Assembly (NCBI GenBank): GCA_900539765.1
Contig: UQDF01000033.1
Span: 1-24,841, forward strand
DNA: 24,841 bases
Origin: an uncultured Porphyromonas sp.
Lineage (GTDB): Bacteria; Bacteroidota; Bacteroidia; Bacteroidales; Porphyromonadaceae
Direction of reading: 5' to 3'
Within the stretch, counting starts at the first letter, position 1, and every line of letters starts with the position of its first letter. The notes beneath the pieces were generated by a model. The model was not told the DNA's origin. It did no database searches and was given only the letters and a program-made list of their open reading frames with translations. Below, piece by piece: positions 9,010 through 17,373 of this stretch. The position numbers and the translations under genes are program-made.

Positions 9010-12000
9010 CTAGGCGTTGCGCCCGTGACAATTCTTATACTTCTTACCGCTACCGCAAGGGCATGGATCGTTGCGACCGATCTTCTTGTCCTTGACAATA
9101 GGCTGAGCCTTAGGCTGTGAAGCCTGTGTGGCGGCTTGTCCAGCTTGACGCTGTGCCTCCTGCTGGCTAGCGATCTCGTCCTTGGTCTCACGATACTGGC
9201 TACGGTCTGTGCGTCGCTCGGTCTGCGCCTCACGAACCGAGAGACTAGAGCCAGTCTCATCGTCTGCGGGTAGCGGTATGCGACCACGCGTGAGGATGGT
9301 AGCGGTCTTGCGGTTGAGCCCGTCAAGCATGTCGCTAAAGAGGTCGTAAGACTCTAGCTTGTAGATGAGGAGTGGATCTTTGTTCTCATAGCTAGCGTTT
9401 TGCACGGAGTTGCGTAGCTCGTCCATCTCACGGAGATGCTCCTTCCAGGCATCATCGAGGGTGTAGAGCATAATCGTCTTGTGAAACTCCTTGACGATGC
9501 TCTTGCCCTCGGTGCGGTCTGCCTCGGCTAGGTCGCAAGGGATATTGTACACCTTATTACCATCCGTGATCGGTATGATGATACGCTTGAACTTGTCGCC
9601 CTGCGTCTCGTAGAGGTTGTGCAGGATCGGGTAAGCGACCGTGGCGATCTTCTCGCCTTTGTGATTGAGTGCCTGATAGACAGTCTCAAAGGTCTTGTCG
9701 ACCACCTCATTCGTGTGGCTCGACTTAAAGGCTTCAGGAGTGAACTCTGTCTCTACGGCTAGCACCGAGAGGAGTTCGTTGCGGAAGCCCTCGTAGTCGT
9801 CCGCTTCCTTATTCTTGTTGACAATTGCCTCGGTCACATCGTAGAGCATGTTGAGGACGTCCATACCGATGCGCTCGCCCATCAAAGCGTGGCGACGCTT
9901 CTCGTAGATACCCTTACGCTGTGAGTTCATCACGTCATCGTACTCTAGGAGGCGCTTACGGATACCGAAGTTGTTCTCCTCGACCTTCTTTTGAGCCCGC
10001 TCTACAGAGTTGCTGAGCATCTTATTCTCGAGGGCATCTCCCTCTTCGAAGCCCATACGATCCATCAGCGAAGCAATACGATCACTCGCAAAGAGTCGCA
10101 TCAAGTGATCCTCTAGCGAGATGAAGAAGACCGAGCTACCAGGGTCTCCCTGACGACCAGCACGACCACGCAACTGCCTATCCACGCGGCGTGACTCATG
10201 TCGCTCCGTACCGATGATGGCTAGTCCACCAGCCTCACGCACCTCTGGCGAGAGCTTGATATCGGTACCACGACCAGCCATATTGGTTGCGATAGTTACG
10301 GTGCCAGCTTGACCAGCCTGAGCGACGATGTCGGCCTCCTTCTGGTGTAGCTTAGCATTGAGTACCTGGTGGGGGATCTTGCGCAGAGAGAGCATACGAC
10401 TGAGCAGCTCACTGATGTCGACCGAGGTAGTACCTACTAGCACTGGACGACCAGCTGCTATGAGTCGCTCGATCTCCTCGATGACTGCGTTGTACTTCTC
10501 GCGAGCCGTCTTGTAGATACGGTCGTTCTGATCATCACGGATGACGGGGCGATTGGTCGGGATAACTACCACGTCAAGCTTGTAGATGTCCCAAAACTCT
10601 CCCGCCTCGGTCTCAGCCGTACCAGTCATACCAGCCAGCTTGTGGTACATACGGAAGTAGTTTTGCAGGGTAATGGTCGCAAAGGTCTGCGTAGCAGCCT
10701 CGACCTTGACGCGCTCCTTAGCCTCGATAGCTTGGTGCAGACCATCTGAGTAGCGACGACCATCCATGAGACGACCGGTCTGCTCATCGACGATCATCAC
10801 CTTATTGTCCATCACCACATACTGATCATCACGCTCGAAGAGAGCGTAAGCCTTAAAGAGCTGATTGACCGTGTGGACACGCTCGCTCTTGATAGCATAG
10901 TTGGTGATTAGCTCGTCCTTCTTAGCAGCATACTCAGAGGGAGCGAGACCCTCACCCTCCAGCTCTGCTAGCTGAGAGGCAATGTCTGGGAGGACAAAGA
11001 AAGAGGCATCTTCTGCACCCTTCGAAAGCATCTCGATACCCTTATCGGTGAGGGTGATGCTATTCATCTTCTCATCGATGACGAAGTAGAGCGGATCGGT
11101 GACGATGTGCATCTGGCGCATATTCTCCGCCATATAGATCTCCTCGGTTTTGAGCATAGAGGCTTTGATGCCTGGCTCACTGAGGTACTTGATGAGGGGC
11201 TTGTACTTAGGTAGTCCCTTGAAGACACGGAAGAGGAGGAGGAAGCCCTCGTCTACTTCTTTCTTGTCTTCGCTCGCTATCTTTTTCTTTGCCTCTACGA
11301 GTAGCTTAGAGACGAAGTCCTTCTGAGCGTTGACCACCTTCTCGACATTGGGCAGGTACTCCTCAAAGAGCTGATCCTCTCCCTGAGGCGTAGGACCAGA
11401 TATAATCAGAGGCGTACGAGCATCATCGATAAGGACCGAGTCCACCTCATCCACAATAGCGTAGTTGTGCGGACGCTGAACGAGATCTGAGGGGGCTGTC
11501 GCCATATTGTCTCTCAGGTAGTCGAAACCGAACTCATTGTTCGTACCGAAGGTGATGTCCGCATTGTAAGCCTTGCGGCGCCCCTCGCTGTTGGGCTTGT
11601 GCTTGTCGATACAGTCGACACTCAGCCCGTGGAACATATAGAGCGGCCCCATCCACTCGGAGTCACGCTTAGCCAGATAGTCATTGACCGTGACCACATG
11701 GACACCATTGCCTGGTAAAGCATTGAGGAAGACAGGCAGGGTAGCTACGAGCGTCTTACCCTCACCTGTCGCCATCTCGGCTATCTTACCCTTGTGCAGT
11801 ACGACACCACCGATGAGCTGTACATCGTAGTGTACCATATCCCAAGTGATCTCATTGCCTCCTGCTACCCAGTGGTTGTGGTAGATCGCCTTGTCGCCAT
11901 CGATCTCCACAAAGTCGTGGTCTATCGACAGATCTCTATCCATCTGCGTGGCAGTGACGACGATCGTCTCATTATTGGCAAAGCGTCGTGCAGTCTCCTT

Positions 12001-12342
12001 GACAATAGAAAAGGCCGTAGGGAGTATCTCGTCGAGCTTGACCTCGATCTTCTCTAGCACGTCCTTCTCTATCTTATCAATCTTAGACCAAGCCTCCTCA
12101 CGGGCGTCTATGTCAAGATCTTCGATGCCCTCTTTGAGCTTAGCAATCTCGGCACGCTCCGAGGCGACATACTCGTTGATCTCATTGCGCAGCTGCTGTG
12201 TGCGATCTCTCAGAGCATCATCGCTGAGAGCCTGTATGGAGGGTTCGACCTCCTTGATTTTCTTAATGTAGGGTGTTATCTCCTTGAGGTCTCGCTGAGA
12301 CTTACTGCCAAAGAGCTTTGTGATGATATTACTGAGAGCCAT
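9010..12342 (-). CDS. secA: Preprotein translocase ATPase SecA
   Basis: A 1,110-residue motor of the Sec pathway, acting at the inner membrane with SecYEG to export unfolded preproteins. The Walker A motif MATGEGKT is at 190-197. DEVDS serves as the DEAD-type Walker B. Later come TGTAETE, MAGRGTDI and the QLRGRAGRQGD arginine-finger region. The C-terminus carries the SEC-C zinc motif (C1094, C1096, C1105, H1106). It is about 200 residues longer than E. coli SecA, with extra segments before the Walker A motif and within the nucleotide/preprotein domains, as usual in Bacteroidetes. The start at 12342 (MALSNIITKLFG) is preferred; an in-frame extension to 12396 overlaps the upstream gene and is not SecA-like. 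It is last in the grpE-to-secA run, 10 bases after the preceding stop. Confidence 0.97.
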   Translation of the reverse strand: MALSNIITKLFGSKSQRDLKEITPYIKKIKEVEPSIQALSDDALRDRTQQLRNEINEYVASERAEIAKLKEGIEDLDIDAREEAWSKIDKIEKDVLEKIEVKLDEILPTAFSIVKETARRFANNETIVVTATQMDRDLSIDHDFVEIDGDKAIYHNHWVAGGNEITWDMVHYDVQLIGGVVLHKGKIAEMATGEGKTLVATLPVFLNALPGNGVHVVTVNDYLAKRDSEWMGPLYMFHGLSVDCIDKHKPNSEGRRKAYNADITFGTNNEFGFDYLRDNMATAPSDLVQRPHNYAIVDEVDSVLIDDARTPLIISGPTPQGEDQLFEEYLPNVEKVVNAQKDFVSKLLVEAKKKIASEDKKEVDEGFLLLFRVFKGLPKYKPLIKYLSEPGIKASMLKTEEIYMAENMRQMHIVTDPLYFVIDEKMNSITLTDKGIEMLSKGAEDASFFVLPDIASQLAELEGEGLAPSEYAAKKDELITNYAIKSERVHTVNQLFKAYALFERDDQYVVMDNKVMIVDEQTGRLMDGRRYSDGLHQAIEAKERVKVEAATQTFATITLQNYFRMYHKLAGMTGTAETEAGEFWDIYKLDVVVIPTNRPVIRDDQNDRIYKTAREKYNAVIEEIERLIAAGRPVLVGTTSVDISELLSRMLSLRKIPHQVLNAKLHQKEADIVAQAGQAGTVTIATNMAGRGTDIKLSPEVREAGGLAIIGTERHESRRVDRQLRGRAGRQGDPGSSVFFISLEDHLMRLFASDRIASLMDRMGFEEGDALENKMLSNSVERAQKKVEENNFGIRKRLLEYDDVMNSQRKGIYEKRRHALMGERIGMDVLNMLYDVTEAIVNKNKEADDYEGFRNELLSVLAVETEFTPEAFKSSHTNEVVDKTFETVYQALNHKGEKIATVAYPILHNLYETQGDKFKRIIIPITDGNKVYNIPCDLAEADRTEGKSIVKEFHKTIMLYTLDDAWKEHLREMDELRNSVQNASYENKDPLLIYKLESYDLFSDMLDGLNRKTATILTRGRIPLPADDETGSSLSVREAQTERRTDRSQYRETKDEIASQQEAQRQAGQAATQASQPKAQPIVKDKKIGRNDPCPCGSGKKYKNCHGRNA

Positions 12343-12352
12343 AAGTGGTTGA

Positions 12353-13912
12353 TTATTTCTGATTGAATAGGGTAAAGAGTGGTGTGCCGTCAGCACTCAT
12401 CGGCTGAGGGACACAGAGTAGATAAGCTAGCGAAGGTGCGACCGCGTCATACGATATAGGCTCCGTAAGCCTCTGCGAAGCTACTCCAGGAGCCATCAGG
12501 ATAAAAGGAGCCGTGACACGTCGCTCTCTCTGCTGCTCGACACCTGGCTTCTCTCCCGCCACCTCTGCAAAGGGAGCCAAAGCCAATAGCACATCGCCCG
12601 CATAGCTACGATAACTATGCGAGTACAGAGGCTTAGCCCAGGCAGGCTGTGAGAGTCCCCTCCGTAGTTGATATGCGGGGATCGCCCCGATGACACCTTC
12701 CATCTCGGATACAAAAGTAGCAAGATTATTGCTCATATCCTGCATATCTACCTTCTTATCTGCTATCTCTTTCTTATTTAGATGGAGCGTCTGGTGGCTG
12801 TAGGCGATGACCCAGTCGTTGCGCCCATAGATCGCTGAGAGGTAGAGATTGGCCAAAGCAATACACTTTGCAGGGTCAAAGGTAACGACCGAGCGACGAG
12901 AAGGGGCCTTCGGCTGAGCCAAGCTCGCAACAGGGACTCCAACGATATTGAGCGCATAGTGGTCTGCACCGTACAACTCTTGCAGTAGAGCAGTGATCTG
13001 ATGTACCTGCTCATTGAGCCGAGCGTAAGCATCTTGCTGCTCTGGCGAATAGTCCGCATAGGCTACTCCACGGGCGCCTACCTCCAGGTCTAAGACCATA
13101 ACGATGAGCGTAGGCGACGTGCGACGCGCTTTGTGAGCGAAGCGTATGAACTCCTTAGATAGGTCCGTGATCGCATCATTGGCAAAGGGAGAGGTCAAGA
13201 GGTCGCTCATACGCCATGCTCCCTCGAAAGTGTGAGCAAAGCTACCCTCCTTTGCGCCTTTCGAGAGAGGTTTCCAGACGGTCGGTGTAGTGCGTCCGCC
13301 CAGCGTGCGCTGCTCATTGTTTGCCTTAAGAGCCAAAGCGGGCAGACCGCCGTAGAAGTTGGTCGTAGCCCACCAGCCGCTATGCTTATTGATCCATATA
13401 GCGCCCTCAGCATCGTGTCCCGCCACAGCAATCGCATCGTTGGCATGACTTGCTATCGCATAGACAATCGCATCACCCTGCGAAGAGCCTCTGAGTACGT
13501 CTGTGAGCAGTTCGCTACGTAGGACACCTGCGGGAGCTAACTGCTCTGCGCTGTTGATGCCCCGGTAGTCTCTATTAGCAAAGGTAGACTCCGACCGCTG
13601 CGTCATCGCATCATACTGCTCAGCTTGGTACACGCCATGTATTTCCGGCATAGCACCTGCCGAGAGCGAAGCAAGCTGCGCCACCTCGTCTAGTAATGGG
13701 TACGGATAGCGAATGTCAGGTGCTACCGCTCCCTGCTTCATCACCCCGTTCAGACCATTGCCCCCCCACCCTGCTCGATAACTATCCAGCAGGTCGGTGC
13801 GTAGTCCCTTGACATAGATTTGCACCAGTATGTCAGGTCTCGTGCGCTGTGCCGAGAGTGCCAGCGGTAGCAGACAACTTAGTGTGAGGAGGAGATAGCG
13901 AATAGGTCTCAT
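12353..13912 (-). CDS. Exported PafA-like alkaline phosphatase homologue, probably catalytically inactive
   Basis: A 519-residue exported protein with signal peptide (MRPIRYLLL... cleaved near LSAQ, residues 18-22). The overall pattern follows the PafA/type I phosphodiesterase family: an opening strand (about 27-43), P-x-x-HGV (89-94), and an AGH-x-A-x-x-A-x-W block after the variable cap. By eye alignment the key residues are missing. The first metal Asp in V-D-x-M is Lys (K35), the nucleophile Thr of T-x-P-G-H-A-S is Glu (E76), the Lys/Arg of K-D-R-A are His/Asn, the D-x-x-G-H loop has lost its His, and no A-D-H-G motif is visible. It overlaps the DUF4105 gene by one base (TGATG) and precedes secA. 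It may be a pseudo-enzyme binding a phosphorylated or sulfated ligand; the fold is fairly sure, the role unknown. Confidence 0.75.
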   Translation of the reverse strand: MRPIRYLLLTLSCLLPLALSAQRTRPDILVQIYVKGLRTDLLDSYRAGWGGNGLNGVMKQGAVAPDIRYPYPLLDEVAQLASLSAGAMPEIHGVYQAEQYDAMTQRSESTFANRDYRGINSAEQLAPAGVLRSELLTDVLRGSSQGDAIVYAIASHANDAIAVAGHDAEGAIWINKHSGWWATTNFYGGLPALALKANNEQRTLGGRTTPTVWKPLSKGAKEGSFAHTFEGAWRMSDLLTSPFANDAITDLSKEFIRFAHKARRTSPTLIVMVLDLEVGARGVAYADYSPEQQDAYARLNEQVHQITALLQELYGADHYALNIVGVPVASLAQPKAPSRRSVVTFDPAKCIALANLYLSAIYGRNDWVIAYSHQTLHLNKKEIADKKVDMQDMSNNLATFVSEMEGVIGAIPAYQLRRGLSQPAWAKPLYSHSYRSYAGDVLLALAPFAEVAGEKPGVEQQRERRVTAPFILMAPGVASQRLTEPISYDAVAPSLAYLLCVPQPMSADGTPLFTLFNQK

Positions 13913-15153
13913 CAGCGCTGTGTTTGTCGTTTAGAATAGGTCAAATAGGCTACCGAAAGGATAGCTGAGTTAATGGCAAGCAAGATGATGGGTAGCGAAC
14001 TGGTCTGCACAGCACAGGCGACCAAGATCAGGAAGACCGCCACTGCCAGAGCATTTGCCGAGTGGAAGTACCGTGCGATGCGTTGAGCTTTGCCTCCCCT
14101 ACCCAAGGCAAACCAAGCCAAGAGGAGGAGTGGATGAAAGACCAGCAAGTTGTAGTTAGGATCGGTGCAGGGATGTATCGAGACGAAGGTTAGGAAGCTC
14201 AAGATGAAGCCAGCACAAGCGTAGCCCGTCATCCAGAGCAATGTCCAGTAATGGTTACGACGCAAGTAGCACAGCACACCCGAGACGACCAATAGGAGCG
14301 ACATCCACAGGACAGGCTCTTGCCACCAATGAGCTACTGGCTGTGGAGCTGGTGTCGGTGTCTCATAGACTACTCGATTGCTCACAAGTGGTTTCGATCC
14401 TGTCGGAGAGACGATTGTCGCTTGCTGCAAGAGACGATCCATCTCCATCGGTAGGAAGAGCCGATCCTCGACCGTCATAATCGTGTCGGCAGGCGCTCCC
14501 AAGGCTAGCTGTGTACCGAGACGATACCACTGATGATAGTCCGCATAGGCATCGATAAGACTGCGTAGCGACTCTTCTCTCGCCACTTGAGGTAGCTCTA
14601 TGCGCCACCCCTTAGGGAGAGTTTGCTTGACAATAGAGTATGGTCGTGTAGCACAGTTGTCAAAGGCGAAGTTGTAGAGGTAGTACTTATTCTCCTCCTT
14701 GATGTTCCACGCTAAGTAACTGCGTATCGCCTCTTCCTGCTCGGGAGAGAGGTCTAGCTCCAGCTCGTAGATGTTTTGCCCATAAGCATGGTAGCGGTAG
14801 ACGAAGTAGTCCCACGGCTCCTGCTGCACAAAGTAACCGTCCGTCTCACCCTTGATAAACTTTGTGTAGAAGCCTGGTTGGTCAAAGTCAAAGACCCCAT
14901 AGTTGTACACATAGTCCTCCTCCAGATCCTCTAAGCTACGCACGCGCATCGCTGCGTGTCCATAGATCGTGTAGGCATCTGCCTGCGAGGGCGTACAGAG
15001 TAGTATACTGATACGATGACACCCATCGGCAGTCGCACCAATCAGCGAGTCTGTACTGAGCGGTTCCTGCGCTGAGGCTGTGCTGCTCAGAGCGATACAG
15101 AGCGATGCTATAAGTAGTGTGAGTCTAGTCCACACAGCGTTCATTCGTACCAT
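13912..15153 (-). CDS. DUF4105 (Lnb N-terminal-like) exported membrane protein
   Basis: A 413-residue protein. Residues 1-29 form a signal peptide ending ...TASAQ. The periplasmic domain (about 45-240) fits DUF4105: TPSQADAYTIYGHAAMRV with H66, F-D-F-D-Q-P-G-F, and FDNCATRP with C167. The conserved His preceding the Cys recalls permuted papain-like folds, but activity is unproven. The C-terminal third has about five hydrophobic segments (281-297, 303-324, 336-350, 366-382, 386-405), anchoring it in the inner membrane. An ATG at 15144 (three codons in) is an alternative start. It follows dnaJ by 48 bases and is coupled to the PafA-like gene by a one-base stop/start overlap, which suggests the two products act together in the envelope. 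Confidence 0.85.
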   Translation of the reverse strand: MVRMNAVWTRLTLLIASLCIALSSTASAQEPLSTDSLIGATADGCHRISILLCTPSQADAYTIYGHAAMRVRSLEDLEEDYVYNYGVFDFDQPGFYTKFIKGETDGYFVQQEPWDYFVYRYHAYGQNIYELELDLSPEQEEAIRSYLAWNIKEENKYYLYNFAFDNCATRPYSIVKQTLPKGWRIELPQVAREESLRSLIDAYADYHQWYRLGTQLALGAPADTIMTVEDRLFLPMEMDRLLQQATIVSPTGSKPLVSNRVVYETPTPAPQPVAHWWQEPVLWMSLLLVVSGVLCYLRRNHYWTLLWMTGYACAGFILSFLTFVSIHPCTDPNYNLLVFHPLLLLAWFALGRGGKAQRIARYFHSANALAVAVFLILVACAVQTSSLPIILLAINSAILSVAYLTYSKRQTQR

Positions 15154-15201
15154 ACGATTAGCGGTCTTTGTTACCCATATATATTAAGGTATAGGAGGTG
15201 C

Positions 15202-16356
15202 TTACTCAAGCATCTCCCTATACTTCTTATCTATAGCCTTACGATCGGCTTCCGTCGGATTAAAGTGCTCCGACTGTGCCAATTTGTCGATCAGCTTCTC
15301 ATCCTCTGCAGAGGTCTGCTGTGGTATGAAGACATTCACATTGACCATCAGGTCGCCACGTCCATACCCCTGTACCGAGGGAAGACCCTTGCCCCGCATA
15401 CGGAGTACCTTGCCAGGTTGCGTGCCGGGTTCTATTTTGAGCCGTGCACTGCCATCGATCGTTGGCACCGTCACTTGTCCACCACGTATCGCTGTATGAA
15501 TAGGTATGAGGAGGTTGTAGATCAGGTCATTGCCGTTGCGTATGAAGTCCTTGTGCTGCTCCTCTTGGATCACGACGAGCAGATCACCTGGTATACCATC
15601 TTGAGGGGCTGCATTACCCTTGCCCTGCAGCGTGAGCTGCATACCGCCTACGACACCCGCTGGAATGTGGAAGGAGATAACCTCCTCACCTTGCGTCACA
15701 CCCTTGCCGTGACACTTAGTGCAAGGCTTCGTGACCACCTCGCCAGCGCCTCCACAGGTGGGGCAAGTGGTCTGCGTACGCATCTGACCGAAGATCGAGT
15801 TCCTCACGTCATAGACGACACCAGCGCCTCCACAGGTCGAGCAGCTACGCTTGCCATCGCTCTCTGTAGTACCCTGACCATGACAGCCATCACACTGAAT
15901 CAACTTCTTGACACGTAGCTTCTTGTCTACCCCGCTATTGATATCCTCTAGCGTGAGACGCACCGTAACGCGCAAGTCGCTACCCACAGGACGCTGCGCT
16001 CTACCTGAGCCAGCGCCTCCGCCACCGAAGTAATCGCCAAAGCCACCTCCGAAGATGTCGCCAAAACGGGAGAATATATCATCTACCGTAAAGCCGCCAC
16101 CGCTAAAGCCGCCGAAGCCACCAGCTCCGTCTACGCCACTATGCCCAAACTGGTCATAGCGACTCCGCTTATCGGGATCACTCAGCACATCATAAGCCTC
16201 CGCAACTTCCTTAAAGTGCTCCTCCGCCTCCTTGTCTCCAGGGTTGCGGTCAGGGTGATACTTTAAGGCTTGCTTGCGGTAAGCCTTCTTTATCTCATCT
16301 GCCGAAGCGTCTCGTGAGACGCCCAGCAGCTCATAGTAGTCTTTCTTCGTTACCAT
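15202..16356 (-). CDS. dnaJ: Chaperone DnaJ (Hsp40)
   Basis: A 384-residue cochaperone that stimulates DnaK ATPase and delivers substrates. The J domain carries HPD at 34-36. A Gly/Phe-rich region follows (about 75-130). Four zinc-finger repeats are present: CDGCHGQGT, CSTCGGAGV, CPTCGGAGE and CTKCHGKGV. The C-terminal substrate domain includes FHIPAGV and GDLLVVI. The length is normal for type I DnaJ. It lies 34 bases after grpE, so the two are co-transcribed; dnaK is not in this window. Confidence 0.97.
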   Translation of the reverse strand: MVTKKDYYELLGVSRDASADEIKKAYRKQALKYHPDRNPGDKEAEEHFKEVAEAYDVLSDPDKRSRYDQFGHSGVDGAGGFGGFSGGGFTVDDIFSRFGDIFGGGFGDYFGGGGAGSGRAQRPVGSDLRVTVRLTLEDINSGVDKKLRVKKLIQCDGCHGQGTTESDGKRSCSTCGGAGVVYDVRNSIFGQMRTQTTCPTCGGAGEVVTKPCTKCHGKGVTQGEEVISFHIPAGVVGGMQLTLQGKGNAAPQDGIPGDLLVVIQEEQHKDFIRNGNDLIYNLLIPIHTAIRGGQVTVPTIDGSARLKIEPGTQPGKVLRMRGKGLPSVQGYGRGDLMVNVNVFIPQQTSAEDEKLIDKLAQSEHFNPTEADRKAIDKKYREMLE

Positions 16357-16390
16357 ATATCTATCTTGTGCAGATCAAAGCTCTAGCCTC

Positions 16391-16999
16391 TTAGTTGCCC
16401 ACGACCACATGCGCATGGCGTAGCACCTTGTCGTGAAGCATATAGCCCGTACGGACGCAGTCGATCACCTGCCCCTTCTGCTCTGGAGTAGGTGCCGGAA
16501 TCATAGCCACAGCCTCATGTAGGTTGTCGTCAAAGGGACTACCCGTCGCCTCGATCATCACCACACCTTGCTTCTCTAAGTAACCAATCAGCTTATTATA
16601 TATAAGGAGTAGACCCTCTACGATCGGATCCTCCTCACTCTTGCTCTCACGGGCATGCTTGACCGCTAGCTCGAAGTCGTCCACGATCGGGAGTAGCTCC
16701 TTGAGGACACGCTCTCCCCCATTCTTGATCAGGTCACTCTTCTCCTGTAGCGTACGCTTGCGATAGTTGTCATACTCAGCCAGCATACGGAGATGCTGAT
16801 CATTGAGCTTATCCAGAGACTCCTGTAGCTCAGCAAGCTGCTGCGCCTCCTCACACTGAGGCTCTGCAGCATCCGTCTCAGTAGCTGCGGTGTCATCGCA
16901 CGCCTGCTCTGGTGTCTCTTGCTTCGTCTGATCCACCTGATCAGTATCTATATGTTGTGGCTCTGTATGGTTGCCACCCTTCTTATTGTCCTTTTTCAT
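16391..16999 (-). CDS. grpE: Nucleotide exchange factor GrpE
   Basis: A 202-residue protein that releases ADP from DnaK. It has an acidic, low-complexity N-terminus (about 1-50), a long coiled coil (50-105) with LRMLAEYDNYRKRT, and the C-terminal beta-wing with GSPFDDNLHEAVAM and the final V-x-x-GYMLHDKVLRHAHVVV. These are textbook GrpE landmarks. It starts with ATG at 16999, about 120 bases downstream of a candidate promoter, and leads the grpE-dnaJ-DUF4105-PafA-like-secA run. No CIRCE element is visible upstream. Confidence 0.97.
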   Translation of the reverse strand: MKKDNKKGGNHTEPQHIDTDQVDQTKQETPEQACDDTAATETDAAEPQCEEAQQLAELQESLDKLNDQHLRMLAEYDNYRKRTLQEKSDLIKNGGERVLKELLPIVDDFELAVKHARESKSEEDPIVEGLLLIYNKLIGYLEKQGVVMIEATGSPFDDNLHEAVAMIPAPTPEQKGQVIDCVRTGYMLHDKVLRHAHVVVGN

Positions 17000-17064
17000 A
17001 TTAGCTCTATATTTCTATCACAAGACTATACAATAACCCTGCCAAAGAGCAGTCGCAAGCGTAC

Positions 17065-17078
17065 TGCTTAGCTAAGCA
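17065..17078. promoter_or_regulatory. Perfect 14-bp palindrome in the grpE leader
   Basis: TGCTTAGCTAAGCA is perfectly self-complementary. It lies between the candidate promoter and the grpE start, where an operator or leader hairpin could act. Function unknown. Confidence 0.5.
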
Positions 17079-17124
17079 AGTCATTTTGTCACCAAGCTGT
17101 AGCGACACATCTCGTAATGCTAGA

Positions 17125-17156
17125 CAAAAGTACAATTAAATTTCTAGCTTCCCATA
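17125..17156 (-). promoter_or_regulatory. Candidate grpE operon promoter
   Basis: TACTTTTG on the minus strand (17132-17125) fits TAnnTTTG. A weak TATG lies 20 bases upstream in the -33 position (about 17153-17156). The leader to grpE would be about 120 bases. Confidence 0.45.
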
Positions 17157-17162
17157 AGCTAG
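17144..17162. repeat. Hairpin over the -33 region of the grpE promoter
   Basis: CTAGCTT (17144-17150) and AAGCTAG (17156-17162) form a 7-bp inverted repeat with a 5-base loop. AGCT occurs at 17146, 17157 and 17168, exactly 11 bases apart. It adjoins copy B of the dispersed repeat, as the palindrome array adjoins copy A. Confidence 0.65.
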
Positions 17163-17172
17163 CCAGGAGCTA

Positions 17173-17226
17173 GATGCCACAAATCGGGTATCCCTATGAG
17201 ACGATTAACCCGCTGTAGGAACGTAC
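17173..17226 (-). repeat. Dispersed intergenic repeat, copy B (about 54 bp)
   Basis: Resembles 4192-4140 on the same strand (CCTACAGCGG, then TTA-x-TCGTCT and TACC-x-GATTTGTG), about 80% by eye. It sits between the RM operon terminator and the grpE promoter. The rest of the 17000-17373 gap holds no recognisable gene. Confidence 0.75.
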
Positions 17227-17314
17227 GGCTCGGGCGCAGACCATCGGTGCGTCCGTTGTGAGTCAAAGGTTACAGCGTTGTGGTTTTTGCCGTGAAACTT
17301 GGGTTGAGACTGTT

Positions 17315-17336
17315 AAAAAAAATCGTTGGGGCGATT
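17315..17336 (-). terminator. Probable terminator of the type I RM operon
   Basis: On the minus strand AATCG (17336-17332), CCCCAA loop, CGATT (17325-17321), then six more T (17320-17315). The stem is short (5 bp) but the T-run is long. It lies about 37 bases after the last gene of the operon. Confidence 0.6.
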
Positions 17337-17373
17337 GTGTCAGCCTCACTCTTCTGAAAATATCAACGTAGCG

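Noticed and set aside
12343..12396. Longer SecA start at 12396
   Set aside because: It overlaps the preceding gene by 44 bases and adds residues foreign to SecA; MALSNIITKL at 12342 is the natural start.
15265..15918. Long open frame opposite dnaJ (217 residues)
   Set aside because: Shadow of the dnaJ coding strand; no recognisable protein features.
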